This document shows, piece by piece, positions 41,856 through 55,600 of a DNA stretch of 64,000 bases. The notes under the pieces are model-generated. The model did no database searches and was not told where the DNA came from. It worked only from the letters and a program-made list of their open reading frames with translations. Position 1 is the first letter of the stretch; every line of letters begins with the position of its first letter. This DNA comes from Tetmemena sp. SeJ-2015. Its lineage: Eukaryota; Ciliophora; Spirotrichea; Sporadotrichida; Oxytrichidae. Both the position numbers and the translations under genes were made by a program. The stretch lies in assembly GCA_027382625.1 (NCBI GenBank), contig JAJKFJ010021004.1, forward strand, positions 51,114-115,113. The letters are read 5' to 3'.

Positions 41856-42629
41856 TAACCCCTCCCCTTCCTCTGATTATTCCCTCTACTAAATTCTAGC
41901 CAAGATTTAAACTCCAACCTAAACCTATTTATTTGAAACAAGATGATACAATTAAGACTAAAGACTACAAGTAAAGCTAGTGTGAGCTTGAAAGCTTTAC
42001 GCTTATTTGTGACCATTATTATAATAAATTTGCAAGTTTAAGTATATATGTGTGGATGAGGGAGAAAGATGCTGCTGCTCATCTTAAGGATAGTGTCAGT
42101 GTGTCTATCTCCACTCTGAAAATTAAAAAGTTGCATTAATTTAAGATATTCATTTAACTATTGAAGCAATTTATTTCATACGATAGCAGATTTTTATCTT
42201 TGAAGCGAGTGAGTGAGTGGGTTGTAAATTCAAAACTAAAATCAAATTTAGGTTTTTATAACTTAAAAACCAGAATCAAATATGAAGAAGTTATAGCAGC
42301 AAAGAGGATTACGTAAGTAGCAACCAGCCATAAAGAAAGAAGTCACCTTTAATCTAATAAGCTGAAGTGTAAAAGATAAATAAGAGCGAGAGTTGAACTT
42401 TGAATCAGCTGAGTGGAGTTTAATTTCTTCCCTTCAAGGTCTACTTCAAGATTAAAACTGGCTTTCATAATCTGCGGAGTAACTGTGGGGGTTGAAGCTC
42501 AAAGATGAGGATTTTTTAGCATCCATTTTACAAAATATGTGCTGTTCCTCTTATCTATACTCCTTATAAGAGATTTCATTCTGTCTATTCCTTTATACTA
42601 TGATTATTGATTGACCCTTCTTTCTGTAG
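41856..42629. other. Intergenic region, possibly with a 5' exon of the next gene
   Basis: Mostly AT-rich and non-coding. A short open stretch from an ATG near 42283 (MKKLQQQRGLRKQQPAIKKE) could be a first exon of the following gene, followed by an insertion ending before 42630, but I could not find a convincing splice or pointer pair. Confidence 0.35.
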
Positions 42630-45600
42630 ATGCTACCTCCTGATGATTAAAAGAAGATGGGGAGCAAGCCTATATCGAGGATCAGCAGAATCTTAACAAA
42701 TAATAATTCCTCTACATATTTAGATATGATATATCTGCAAGAGGATTAGGAGGACGACTATGGCCAGCAGCAAATTGATGAGGACGAGGATGAGGACGGA
42801 GATGAGGTGGTTGACTAAGTTGCGGAGACTATTCCTAGATCCAACCAGCGGGTGATGTAAAACTAACCCATGAATTAGATGTAGCAACAAAATCCCTACG
42901 CACAGCAGCAACAGTAGCAGTTCAACACCAATAAGTCTTTCTATCAATTTCTCAAGTGACATATTTTCAACGGGGTAGGAATGATGGGCTAGCAGCAGAT
43001 GAACATGAGCGCAGGCTAGGGCTTTGGAGGTGGTGGAATGCAAATGAATCCCAACTTCTATGCGGGAACATAGGGCAGCTCTCAGAACAGACTTTCTCAA
43101 ATGCCTCAACCTATGATGGGCTAAGGTCCAGTAGGTGTGGGAGGTAGGATGAGGCCTCAAAGCGCCAAAGTAAACGATAACAACCAACTCAAGTTCCAGT
43201 AGCAGTAGCAACAGTAGTAGAACTTAATGGGATATGAATGAAAATTGTGCTTTGCTTCTTTGTGTTGCGTTGATATGGGGGCGTGAATCCATAGTGGGTG
43301 GGGCAGGGCATGTACGCTCCTCACCAACAGAATTTCATGGTGGATCCTAACATAGCAGCTGCCTACCAAATGCAGCAACAACAGAACATCAACCCTAATT
43401 AAAACGTACTGCGATATTCACTAGTATCCATTTTTGTCTAATGGAATGATTTCTAATGGATTCTATGGCGGGATTCCTCTAGGGGGTAAGAAGAGACCCA
43501 CCACAGCAAGCAGGAAGGGTAATCTTAAAATTTTAATCATAAGTAAGTTGAGTAACAACGGGGCTCTAGGTCAGCCCAAGAAGTCTTTCCCTTCTAAGGT
43601 GCCTTCTCAAATGGACTTGGAAGTTTCAAAACTCAGGCCTAAGATGATCAACTAAGAAAGGGAGAGACTCTATGAAGATGCAATCAAGCAGAAAATGACT
43701 GCCAACTATCTTCAAGCAAATGAGTGCGTGAATGTGGATTTACTATGTTACTATCTGAAGGAGGAGAACGTGCGGCTGAAGACCAAAATCCACAAGATGG
43801 AGGCGGAGATGGGCCAGAAGGAGAGACTCATTGATGATTTGCTCCTTCAGCAGGATTCATTCTAGACTAACTAAGTCAACACAGATAACGGCATGAAGCC
43901 ACCTAAGTCTTTAACCTATTACTTGCTTTCTAAGTCATCGAAGACTATAAAGTTAGAGGGACATCTAGCTATGAACTTGAAGCGTAAGATTAGAGAACTC
44001 CAGATCATAATCGCCCAAAAGCAAATAGATATTCACGCACAAGCATTGTTAATATTGGAAGCATGAAGAATGTGTGGTGCTGAAGAAAAATATAAAGAGC
44101 ACCAAGACTGCAGAGTTGGAGGTGGAGATCAAGATGTTCTCAGACGAGTGCGTCAGACTACGCCACCAACTCGAGGAGGTGATAAAGAGCAAGGACACCT
44201 TCGCAGACCCAGAGGAACTGAAGATCATTCAAGGCAAGTTCAACCAATAGGATTAGCTCATAGTGCAGCTCCGCTCAGAGAACACCGAGCTTGCTTAAGC
44301 TTACTCCAAGAAAGAAGACGAGAATAGACAGCTAACTATAAAAAGAGTTAAGCCCAATTAATCTTTTTTAGCTAAGGGAGATGTTCACTGACCTGGAGAA
44401 GAAGACCAAGAAGGCCATCGAGACTGGCAAGGCGCAGGCCAAGCTTAAGAAGACAGTCAAGGCCCAGGATAAGGAGATGAAGAAGCTGCAGAGCGAGGTA
44501 GCCCACCAGAAGGCCCTGAACGACGACTACCGAGCCAAGATTGAGGAGATGGTCAAGAAGGGCAATCTCATCTCTCAGCAGCAGTCCAACCAGAACTCCT
44601 ACATGCTTCAGAATCAGTCCCACTCCAACATCCCCAACTCAAAGGCCGCCTCTGCAGGAGGGAACAACCAAGCCCTAAACCAGCAACTGCAGGAGAAGGA
44701 GCAGAAGGTGCAGGAGCTGAATACTGTTGTGCAGTAGCTGCAGGCCAAACTGCAGGAGAAGATGAACGAGCTGGGCAAGGAGCAGCAGGACAAGGACAAG
44801 TTCAAGAAGCTCTACGAGCAGTACTAGGATGAGGTGGTCTCTATGCAGGCTCAACTGGAAGACGCAGGCCTCCAACCCAAGCCAATGAAGAGCAGTGCTG
44901 CTGCTAGCAACAGACCTAAGTCAGCTTACAGACCAGGCGCTGCCTAACAGAATCAGAGCATAGACTCCAAGCTCAATCAGTCCAAGGCAGCAGTTCAGAA
45001 GTCAGCTGTGAAGGAGGAGAACGAGGAAGATGAGGATGAGGACGACTACTCACAGAGCCAGAGCAACTTCAACTCCAAGCCCTCCATAAAGCAACAGCCA
45101 GCTGCCTCAAGTGCCAGTGGCTTCAGTAAAGCCTCAGTAGCGAAGTAAAGCAGTCCAGTGGACTAGAATAAAGCGAAGGAGATAGCCATGGAGCTAAAGT
45201 TGAAACTTCAGAGCAAAGGTTTCTTCTACCACTAGATCAACGAGTTCTTCTTTAAGCCCTATCAGAAGGAAGCAACCCTCACTCAGAAGCAACTCATTCA
45301 GTCGGCTATCATTATTCTAGATCTTGGAATAATATGGATAGAGTTGATTGACTTGCTTGAGACGAACGGATTTGATGAGAAGAGAGCACGACTCTAGCTA
45401 GATACATAGTAGAGCCAAAGGAACAACAAGGCAAGGTGATTCTTTAAAAATTCATCCATTCTTTCATACCTTAGTGCATATTAGAGTGAGTGAGAGCGAT
45501 GAGAACTCTTGCACTTAGTTTGATGTGGTACGCACACTCTCACAGCTGATAGGTAATTACAAGCTCTACTCAGACGCCAACTAAGTGAAGAAGCTGACTG

Positions 45601-47601
45601 ATAAGATCATCGCTACTTTTTCGAAGTGCAAAGACACCCTCAAGGATGCTCTCTCTTTGGAGGACTACGAGGATGATGGAACTGTGAACGTGTCTGCCTT
45701 TTCGGAGACCTTTGAATCGCTGGAGATTGAGCTGGACAAGGAGACCTTGGACTTCTTGATATGGGTTGTTTACCAGCGCAGTGAATCACTAGAGAAGATG
45801 AACTACCTAGTGCTGCTAGACATGATAGACGGCAAGGTAAACTGAAGTGAATAGGAAGAGTTGAGTATTGAATCCTCGAATGATTTTAGCTTAAGGAGGG
45901 TTGAGTGTAGGTAGCGCAGATGGTGCCTCCAGGAAACGCCCAGAGAGCAGCTCTCCAGAGAAACTCAAAGCCCGCAACAAGGACAAGTAAATTCGCTTTC
46001 TAGGAAATATGTTAATCCCATATATCCATTTTGATAAATGTTTACTCTTAAGGGCAGAGCTAGAACACCCAGCAGAGCAACAACGGAGCCAAAGGAGCTA
46101 AGCAGTCCAAGGGCAAACAGAACCAGGGAGACGACGATGACGACAACTACGAGGAGGAGTTCGACAAGCTCCTTGACAAGTAGAATTAAATAAAATAATT
46201 TCCTTAACTTATTTTTTAAACAAAGACGATGATGACGAGCAGGAGTCCAAGAAAGGGATTCAAAGCAAGGCCAAGCCTGCAGTCAAAGCAAAGCCACAAC
46301 AGCAACAGTAGTAGCAGATGGATGACGATGAGGATGACGAGGACTATGAGAATGACCCTGAGTTTGAGACAGCCAAGGGCAGAGGAGACCCAGGAGCTGC
46401 AGCTGCCAACGTCAATGAGGACGATGAGGAGAATGATGAGGACTATGTGGACGAGGAGCAGATGCTAGACGTAGCTGAGAAGTGCTTCATGAAGATAGCT
46501 GAGGCCATCATTCTAGAACGGCCTCTCAGTGCGCTAAGCTTTCAAGCCCTTCATCTTAGAGGAGGCCATAGAGACTGAGGACGGATAAAGCCAAGTGATT
46601 GAACTTCTGAGCCCCATGGCTTTCTTAGAGGGGATCAAGGAACTAGGTCTTACTGAGTTGGAGGAAATGGAGATAGCTTGCTTGATGAGAGTGCTCACTA
46701 AAGCAGACCTGGATAATGCTATCTTACTTAGAGAGCTGATAGTGATCATGGAAAACTTCGGCATCCAAGACGACGATGGAGATGACCAGAGCATCAAGAT
46801 GCTCATGAGTAAGGACGGCAAGGGATAAGATGATGCGGCAGCTGACTAGTACGGCAGTTAGAACCTAGATGAGGATGGCAACGAGCTGGAAGTGTCAAAC
46901 GCAGAGTTGAAGAACGCAGGCAAGGGTGGCAAGAAGAAGAAGACTCCCAAGCCCTTGGACCTGAGCCAGCTGGATGAGAAGTCGATTAAGATCATGGCGA
47001 AGTTGATGCTGGCTCTGATGGAGCTGAACGTGAGTCTGTATGACTTCTTCGATGGCGCCATCTACGAGCAGCTAGTCAAGTCCAAGACCAAGAAGCAGAA
47101 CAATGTGGAGATCATCAACGCCAAGGACTTCTACTCCCTCCTCCAGCAGAGAGGAGTCCGCAAATCTGACAAGAACCACGAGAACCTGCCTAAGTTCCTC
47201 TCCCTCGACCCGAACTACCCACAGCTGCTCACTATGAAAAAGGTGGCTCGCACCCTGGACGAGATGGCTAAGAACGAGGAGCTGATGGCTGGTATCATGG
47301 CAGCCACTGGGGACGACATGGCCGCTGAGGGTGTAGACATGGAAGGCCAGGGCATGGACGACGAAGACTACGAGCAAGACGACTACGAGGGTGGAGACCA
47401 AAGGCCAGGGGTGGCCAGGTGAGGTTGAACACCATCGGTGAGGAAGAGTAAGACGAAGTCCACACCAATAAAGGTATGAAGATGGGCGCCTCCAGCATAG
47501 GCGGCAGCAAAGTGGGCGCTAAGGGCTCCGCAGCACAGGAGGAAGACAACTACGAGGAGGAATACGAGGAGAACGAGGGCAACGAGGACTACGAGTTCTG
47601 A
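42630..47601 (+). CDS. IQCE-like coiled-coil protein with acidic C-terminal region
   Basis: From ATG 42630-42632 to TGA 47599-47601. The N-terminus is Gln/Met/Gly-rich. The ordered core (about 43620-44330) contains VRLKTKIHKMEAEMGQKERLIDDLL, LKRKIRELQ and VEIKMFSDECVRLRHQLEEV, resembling the conserved coiled coil of the ciliary protein IQCE. IQCE works with EFC and EFCAB7 at the base of vertebrate cilia; a ciliary role here is inference. A longer coiled coil follows (44380-44840), then helical segments near 45200-45840 and 46450-47300 with acidic linkers. Intron 44347-44371 (25 nt). Three IESs are resolved (42938, 43231, 46176); a one-base A-run error is likely at 43401-43404. Frame changes near 44060, 45430, 45850, 46000 and 46530 remain open, so the C-terminal half might belong to a second gene. 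Confidence 0.6.
42938..42964 (+). other. IES, 27 nt, pointer TTTC
   Basis: TTTC is at 42938-42941 and 42965-42968. The insert has an in-frame TGA and a length divisible by three. Excision joins QFNTNKSF to NGVGMMGQQQMNMS. Confidence 0.7.
43231..43271 (+). other. IES, 41 nt, pointer GATATG
   Basis: GATATG is at 43231-43236 and 43272-43277. The upstream frame ends at a TGA immediately after the first pointer. Excision joins QNLMGY to GGVNPQWVGQGMYAPHQQ. Confidence 0.85.
46176..46219 (+). other. IES, 44 nt, pointer ACAA
   Basis: ACAA is at 46176-46179 and 46220-46223. The very AT-rich insert separates two acidic blocks. Excision gives EEEFDKLLDKDDDDEQESKK in one frame. Confidence 0.8.
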
Positions 47602-48115
47602 TACTTTTAGCAGCAGTCTATCCTATAACAAGAAGTTGGACTTCTAAGCAAGTCTGCTATTTTCATTATAAGAAGTGTGATATTTTACTATGGTGCTCAC
47701 TCATTAAGAGCAGCAGCACTCTCACTACTCTTCTCTCTTTGAATAATCTACTTCCTTTCTTTATTCACTCAACCTTTCAATAACTCAAAAGGAATAGTGA
47801 AGGATTGAAATCAGGGATGAAGAAAGGTAAGTATTGGAAATAGTAGGTAGGTATATATAGATTCTTCTTCTTGTCACTGTCACCTTATGCTTCTTATTCG
47901 TTCCCTTATGAATGGTTTGATGTGCTGATACTTTCATAATCATTTTCAGCTGAGTGGTAGTAACTCCAGCCTCGATGTTTTAATTTTATATAAACTTAAT
48001 AATTTAATTCAGCAGCTCCCTTCAGATCATAAATCAAAAATTATTATATAAATTGTGATGTCACTTTCTCATATTCTCAACTTCACTATCTCTATTTTAA
48101 TGATTGCAGATAATT
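47602..48115. other. AT-rich intergenic spacer
   Basis: No coding signal on either strand; contains several short T- and A-runs. It separates two plus-strand genes. Confidence 0.45.
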
Positions 48116-51100
48116 ATGAGCAGGACACTTAAGGTGAACACAACCAACTTGAATCAACACAAGCAGTCGCAAATTGCCGTCTCATCGCTGGAAGGAGGAG
48201 AGCAGTAGCCGCCCTCTTCACATACCTATTTAGCCTCACCCACGTCAGGGGCTCACAGCAACAAGAGAAAAACCACAGATCAGTTCTAAAAAGCACAGCT
48301 CCCCTCCAAAAACATAGCAAACGCATCTAGAAACCAAGCAAACCTTGCTCCTATCAACCAGCAAGCCAAAACTATGCAGTAAGTAAACTCAATTCTCCTT
48401 GATGAGTGAGGAAAGATTTTATAGGATGAGAAGTTTAGACAAGTCGGCGCTAAACATGTTCAACAGAGACAGATCGCAGAGTCCAAGCAACAAGAAAGAC
48501 AGAAAGAACGGAGGAGCTTCGTTCGATAGATACGGTTCTGATTCCTTCAAGAGGCCACATGCAAATAATTGTTTGCTTATTTAAGACCTCAGGGAAATAA
48601 CCTAGGAGCATCGAATGGATTCAAGCAAGGATCAGGAAACACCAATTAAAGCAAACTCCATAGAGAGTAAAGCAATCAAGGGTTACAATCTACTTCTCAG
48701 CAGAGATTCCATCAGGCCCGCTCACCTCAAAGTAGAAACAACCCTTCTTAGAGTCAGTCCATACCAAGTCAAGCACATTAGAGTCCTCAAGCCAATAAGA
48801 AAAGTTCTCATACTCACCAAATGAGCAGCAGCGGAGTCGTGTTTCATTCTAATGCAGGTAGGAACCTTTCAAATCAGCACTTGGATGCAATAAGGAGAGG
48901 GGACCATCACGGCTTAGGAGGTAAGTCCAATAGAAGACATCAGAGCATCAATCTTTTGCAAGGGGTCGGAGACTTATACGATCAGGTCAAGAAAATGACT
49001 GACGAGGAGATTGAAGGGATGCTCAAGTCTGGTAAACCTCTTTCCCCTAAAAGTAAAGATCTCTTAAGTATTCAATCATATCTTGAAGCTTACATTAAAC
49101 TTTGACAGCCTGGATGAATCATTAGCTCAGAGGGAGGAAACTAGGAACGTCATCCACGCCATCAAGCTGCGAAAGACAAAGATGGGTTACCACACAGACT
49201 TCTACAATCTACTGGAGCAGGTCAACGACCGCATCATCATGTACAAGTCACTCTTCCTCGATAAGCAACCTAAGTTCATCAAGGGTCATGGACAGTCACA
49301 ATATTTCATAAATCCTTAAGCAAGCTTGTCATTCAACTTATATGAGTGGCACAACCACAAAGTGACCGAGAAGGAGTTAGTAGAGAGGAAGATGAAGGCG
49401 CAGGAGGAGGAGAAGCGCCAGAAGCATTTGCAGCATCAAGACCAGGCCAAGAAAAGGAAGGAGTTCTATGAGCAGCTTAGCAAAAAGCCCAATAAGAAGT
49501 TAAAGGTTACTCTAGACAATAGGAAAGACTACTTTATTAGTCTCTTATAAGACTATATTTATAGGAAAGGAGCAGTGATCATGAGCACTAATGATGTCGT
49601 TGGCTAAGGAGGGGTTCACAAGCTATTAGACTACAATTCCAAGTCCAAGAACGGCCAACCCAATTCAATAATCAAGAAGTTTAAACTTTAAGCCATATAT
49701 TATAGCCTATTTAAAGAAGGACTAACTAAAGGGAATATCCCTGAAGGATAATGCAGAAGGGAGGGCTTACAGGCAGAGTGTGATCGTGCATTCCATGTCC
49801 CTAAATGAGTTGGAGCTAATAAAGGCAGAGTATGACAAGGAGTTAGCTCGCAAGGAGAAGCTCTACGCTCAGAAGAGTTTCAAGATCAAGATCTCCACTT
49901 TGCAAAGCAGCTCTGGTGGCCAAGACTCAATGTCAGTCACAGCTAGAAACACTACCACCAACTAGCTAGCACAAGAGAACTAGCAGTCTAGCTTCGAGGG
50001 GAGGAATACTTTCTAAAGCGGAGCTAACAACCCGAACAACATCACTCAGAGCTTTGTGAATACCTCCATGTCCCTTCATAATGAAATAGTCCTAAGGAAC
50101 GACATCTCATACCTTTCAAACTTTTAGAATGCTCTTAGAATTGATAGATCATTTAAACTTGAAGAACTCGAGTTCCCTTCCCTATCTGAAGCACATACAG
50201 ATACAGCCTGAGGATAAGGACCCACTCAAACAATATATATCTCAGAAGATTCAGCAGCAAGCTTAGAAGTATCAGTAGAGTAAGTTCGCCTCAGTCAAGA
50301 GGAGCGAGCCAGTCAAGGCTGACTAAGAGCTGATTAAAATACAGACTGAGTCCGGGATAAACGATAGAAGCCGCAACGCAGAAGTATAAGGGGTGCAGGC
50401 AAAGTAGAATGGCAGCTTAGATTAGAGCAAGTCTGCAGCTGCTTTGAGTAACTCCAATTTCATCTCCTTCAAAGATTGTCGAAGTTTTAAAATTTCAATT
50501 TCATTTTACAAAGATCAGGCAGGTGATGAGGAAAGCACCTTACATATAATCGAGGATGAAGACGTTCTGAGAAAGCTGAGAAAGGAGCAAAGGAAGAGAC
50601 TCAGACTCATCAAACTGGGTGAATAGAAGTTCCTGAAGCTGAATTAGAAGAGTCAGGTGAAGACTATGTTTGGAGCTGAGGTACAAGCCTCAGAAAGAAA
50701 ATCAAACACTAGAGTTCAAATATTTATTTAACTCAGTTCGATTTTAATGTGGAGATATAAGTGAGAAGAAGTAGAAGAAGAAGTTGCAATTGAACATTTC
50801 AAAGATGAGCAATCTCAACTTCAATGAGAGTAAACTTAAAATATAGTCCTTTGTAAACTTAAAGAGAGCAGTGTATTGAACAGTTCAGTACTCAGGGGTT
50901 CTATTCACTTAGCAGAGGGGAACCCAGGCCTGGGTAATTCTAAGACATCAAAGGTTTATAGACTCACAGCTCAAAGAATGTTCCCTACTCTCTAAAAGCA
51001 GAAGCTAAATTCCAGTGGGGAGCAGTTGAACTTATCTATATCGCCAGAGAGAGCGAGAAAGCTAAAGCAGTCAATGATTAAGTCCTCATCAGTGGCGCAC

Positions 51101-51833
51101 ATCCATCAACTCTCGGACTATGATAGCAATTAGAACTACCAGACAGCTTCCGCTGTTGAAAAAAGGGAGTAATTATATCATTGGGCAATTTTAAATGATA
51201 GTTAATTTGAGATGGAGTAAAGAGAAGGCTTGATTCTCCCACAGCTTATTCAAAACAAACTACTGTCGGGTGGAGGTCAAAACTCGGATCTGAATTTTGA
51301 TGCTGCAAATTTCCCCAAGTCAAATTATGAATTATTATGGCATTTTAGATCTTAAATTTTTTAATTTTAAGTCTACACTTGCAAGTTCTTAATTTGGGAA
51401 TTCCCGCAACCTTCTCATTGGCAAGGGTGGCCATCTGAACACTAACGGGAGCTTGACTATGACTTCTTAAAAGACGCTTGCCTCACTCTCTCACCACAAG
51501 AATTAGCAGAGCTTCAAGAAGCTCCCAATCAAGTCTCTGTTCAAGAACCTGCAGCCTAACATATAAATCCAAAGTAAGAAATTGTCTTAATCTCACCACT
51601 ATTTAGACCAACTGATAAGCTCTCTCAAATTAAATTAATCATAGAGTAATATTTTACTTAATATTTAAGCTCAGCGAGATTTAAGCAAAAGGAATTGGAG
51701 CAGTAAGAGGGCTAGCAACACAAGCAACTCTGAAATTTTAGAACTCATAAACCCAATCTAACTTTCACTTAGGGTTAATTTTTAGTATTTCTTAATATAA
51801 ATGAAGCGCATCTTGCTCTTTGAGACATAATGA
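48116..51833 (+). CDS. Gln/Ser-rich protein with a central charged helical region, unknown
   Basis: ATG at 48116-48118 to a TGA at 51831-51833. The N-terminal 300 codons are Gln/Asn/Ser-rich. From about 49085 to 49550 a more ordered, charged helical region appears (LAQREETRNVIHAIKLRKTK, YHTDFYNLLEQVNDRIIMYK and a Lys/Glu/Gln helix). Another helical piece lies at 49780-49920 (LNELELIKAEYDKELARKEK). A C-terminal Ser/Gln-rich part with RKLRKEQRKRLRLIK near 50570 follows. I know no family with this pattern. Frame changes near 48395, 48585, 49085, 49700, 50200, 50700, 50880 and 51170 show several introns or IESs that I did not resolve. Confidence 0.6.
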
Positions 51834-52646
51834 TATCGGTTGTTGATAGTTGTAGTACCTCTGTTTATAAAACATATATATCAATAGAGTTCGAGGATGA
51901 ATCCACATTTTAATTTCTTAAAGGGTGGACTACTTTGAGCTTGCTCTATCTGCTCATCATTTAGGAGCTCCTGACTTAATCATATGCAGCCTCCTCACTA
52001 AAGAGATCCACCACCGAGGTGTTTTGCTTTTCCTCTCCTAGCAAATGATTCGCTCCTTCTATCAGTTTAAAATCTCTTCTCTCTTTTTTATCTCTGCTTA
52101 TTTATTACGGCTATTATTGGAGAAGTAATTAATCTGCTACTTGTCTCTGCTGCCTGAATTAATTCAAGTTCCTTTTAACGTCAGCCACTTCTTTGAGTCT
52201 CTGCTTGTCGAGTGAGGCTGACGCTACTGTCTAATTTTAACTGTAAAGTGTGTTTCATCATTTAATAGTATAAGATCGACGTTAATTGCGTAAATAGAAT
52301 AACTGAAATACAAGATGGACTTACCTCAAATATTTTCACTGACTTGTATTATTAGTAGTAGTAATAGTAGTAGTAGTTTAGTATAGTAGTAGTAGAGCAA
52401 GTCAGTGAAATCTTAATTAAACCCCAATTGCTGATCACATTACAAATTAATCGCCAGTAGCTCCAATGTCTTAAAATTTAATTGATCACTTTTTAATTAA
52501 AGGTGGCAGTCACCTCGACTTAGAATAATTAATCTAATTTAATTTGCATAAAATATTCTAAACACAAACATGGAGTTGACTTCACTTCTTGGACTGCCTG
52601 GTCGACTGGGACTTCATTTGAGAGCCACTGAGCAAGGATTTGAATT
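51834..52646. other. Intergenic region between two convergent genes
   Basis: No convincing coding frame. It lies between the 3' ends of a plus-strand and a minus-strand gene, so it should hold two transcript ends but no promoter. It contains the hairpin-forming inverted repeat at 52334-52410. Confidence 0.5.
52334..52410. repeat. 13-nt perfect inverted repeat around a TAG microsatellite
   Basis: TTTCACTGACTTG at 52334-52346 is the exact reverse complement of CAAGTCAGTGAAA at 52398-52410. The 51-base loop consists almost entirely of TAG/TAT/TAA trinucleotides. The structure could fold as a hairpin or be a relic of a small mobile element. It lies between convergent genes, so a role in transcript termination is possible but not shown. 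Confidence 0.75.
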
Positions 52647-55600
52647 TCATTAATTTTAACCTAACCCCTAATACACGTCGATCCTGTACTATAAGGAGTC
52701 ACTTTCATTACCATCATCCTCCTCCTCATAGTTATTCCCATAGAATATTCTCTATCCTTAGGTTTGAGGTTTCTACTATTGAGTTGAGAAGAGAGTCTGT
52801 TTTTAGAAACCATGAGAGTACAACTTGGAGTTCTAATTTGAGGTCTTTGTCGCTGCCAGACTATTTCGATCTGTGGCCATAAAGTTCTACTCTCTTACTC
52901 CACCATTCTTAGAGGAATTATGAAAGGTATTCCGGTCAAACTAAGTTGCAGTTCTTGGCCCAAAAGCAGTTGTATTTGTTAGACTCTGAGGGTTCTTCAC
53001 CTAACTACTAAAATTATGAATACGCAAGTGAAATTGAACTACTCAGGTTGGATTCCTTTAAGGAGAATTCCTTTTTCTTTTTACTTTCTGGTTAAAAAGA
53101 TTAAAGGCATGATGTTTAAAATACTAAGTTAGTCTGGCGGGAATGAAAATTTCTAAGTCTAATTCTGTGGAGTATCAGGGATCTACTTTATGGAAGTGTA
53201 TATGTTTACCTTCTTTTTATTAATCTATAAAGAAACTAGACCACTAAAATTCTTCTCACTCTAGTTAGCTATTTAAAACGATTTAAAGTAACAAGTTAAT
53301 TTTATAGCTTTGGAAATCTATTTCTAGCTAATGACAGGCTCCTTTCTTTTTCTGGTCACGAAAGGCGCTTATGAATTCCTAAGACTATCTTACTCAGGTG
53401 GTGTGTTTACAAACTCTATAACTGCTAATAAGTCCTTCATCATTTCTATATCATCCTTGTTCCTTTAGTAATTCAATAATAAAGACTAAAAAATGTTCTT
53501 TGTTCACAAGTGTAAACTAAATGCACTAGTCATTCGAATCCACAGCGCCTTCTCTTTACTTCTAAGCTACTCTATGCCTTGCCACGAAACCTTCGAGGAT
53601 GCAACTAATGAAAGCCAATCTCAAAGGATTCAAAATGAAAAATCCAACTACTAAAGCTGTAGCAAAGGATATCATAATCTAGAATTAGTGGGTGGGCTCC
53701 AATTTTATGCTTATGGCTATCAGAGTTATGATGATCGCTAAGGTTGAACATATAGCGAAAGGCAAAAGCAAAGATTTGAGAGTAGCATGATCAGTGTCCA
53801 CTAACTTAACTTGGGTGTATATATCATAAGTGTGGTAATTTGGCTCACCGTCCCTTTTATTTGAAGTCCTAAGTTCTTTCTTGCCTTAAAGCTTTGAGCC
53901 TTACACAATTTGCTAAGTTTTTGAATTTGGTTTGGTAGTTTCTTACTTTGTCTTTTCTTGCCTTGATTCTCTGGTTTCTAAAATTAGTTGTCTGCTTCTC
54001 ACCTTAAAATGAGGTTGGACATTATTAATATAATATAACCTACTAGGTTTATGTAAACACCTCATTTAGACCTCTTTGATTATCAGGATCTGGTCCGTCT
54101 TCCTCATTTTCTTCTCTTTAAGTGTCAAGCTGAATATCATTGAGCTCTATGGGCCCAAACTTTTCACCCTTAATTCTCAAGTCCCTCTTCTTCTCAGAGC
54201 TCATCAATCTAAAATCTAAAAGTAGAAACTACTAAAATTGATCTTCTACTGGTTTCATAATCATACACCCCCGGCTAGGTATTCCTAGTTTGTACTTCAT
54301 CTCTCCCAGTTATCTTTTCTGATAATTTATTTTCCTCTTTATTCTGATATCTGTAATTTTCCTACCTTTCATTACCCCTAGCAATTCCTTTCTCTTTCTC
54401 CATTAAACCTTGATTGCTTGCTCTTTTTTGCTAGAACTTAATTTCCTCTCTCTTTTAAGTCTTAGCTTGCTATTTTTGTTCTCTTTCGCCTCCTTCTAAC
54501 TCTAAGTCATCACTTCTCTCGCTCAGAATAATTTCATTGCCTTGGTTTATCTATGAACCCTAAAAATGATTATCCTTTTAAGGTTTTGGGTTAATATCTT
54601 TTCTATAGTTGTCCATTAAATCTTCTAGAGCTTATCGCTTTTACAGCCCTTAGGGAGTCACGTCCATTTCAAAGCGAGATCTGAATAGTTTAGTAAAGGA
54701 ATAAGGAGTAGGGAGTAAAAGTAGTCCACAGAGAATACCTACAAACACCGACACTAAGGCATCATCAATAGTGATTGTTTAAATCAAAAAATACTATGAA
54801 TAAGGAATTTGTGGACAAAAATATTTCTAATGAGCCACTAGAGTTATAGTTTCCTTGATTGTTCATACATACGAAGAATACTATAGCTACCATCGCAACT
54901 AAGTCAATTTAAATCAGCAGGATGCAGGATCTTCTCAGTCTTGAGAAGGTAGCATCGTAGTGTGAAAAAATTGCGAATAGAGGATGAGATTGTCTGCTTA
55001 ATAAAGAGTATGTGAGACAGCAGCTAGGCTTTTGCTTTGTCGGATTCTTAACTCTCTTGAAGTAGGAATCTATTGAGGGAGCCCTATAATCTATCATAGC
55101 AACAGGCTTATATCTTCTCTTTCCAACTTTTATTTTACTCAAAATTAATTATAAAACTTTCATTACTAGCAAAGGATCAAGCTTGTAGTCGTTCGCTTCC
55201 ATTCTCCTTTTCTAGACTTGGTCTAAATAAAATTACTTATAAGTTCAAGATAAATCAATAATTTTAGGTTTAGACAGTGAGCTATCGGTAAAAGAACTAC
55301 GAGGGCCAATAATAGGAATAGAAGCAGGATAATTAAGTAGTAGCTGAGAAGAATTTCATCATCAGAGCTAAGATCTGTATCAGGTGCTATTGCTCTGGAG
55401 GTGTCTCTTATGAGTGCAAAGTATTTATTACCGAGAGATAAATAATTTGTTAGAAAGGATTTTTAATTTACAAATTTAAATGATAAACAGTTGCACCTTA
55501 TGATGTTTCTCTCCTTAAGATACACTGAAATCTAATATAATTTTTACTTTAAAAATTCACTGTTGAGCAATCTTCATCTGTCCAATTAGAATTCCTGTAA

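Noticed and set aside
52640..52882. Plus-strand open frame that continues to about 53150 and reads plausibly under the ciliate code
   Set aside because: The minus strand over the same bases encodes a hydrophilic acidic tail continuous with the polycystin-like membrane protein, whose transmembrane part lies just upstream; the plus frame is a mirror shadow.
53112..53760. Plus-strand open frame of about 215 codons with hydrophobic segments
   Set aside because: The minus strand here encodes membrane spans and a motif arrangement expected for the polycystin-like gene; hydrophobic codons on one strand often give an open complementary frame.
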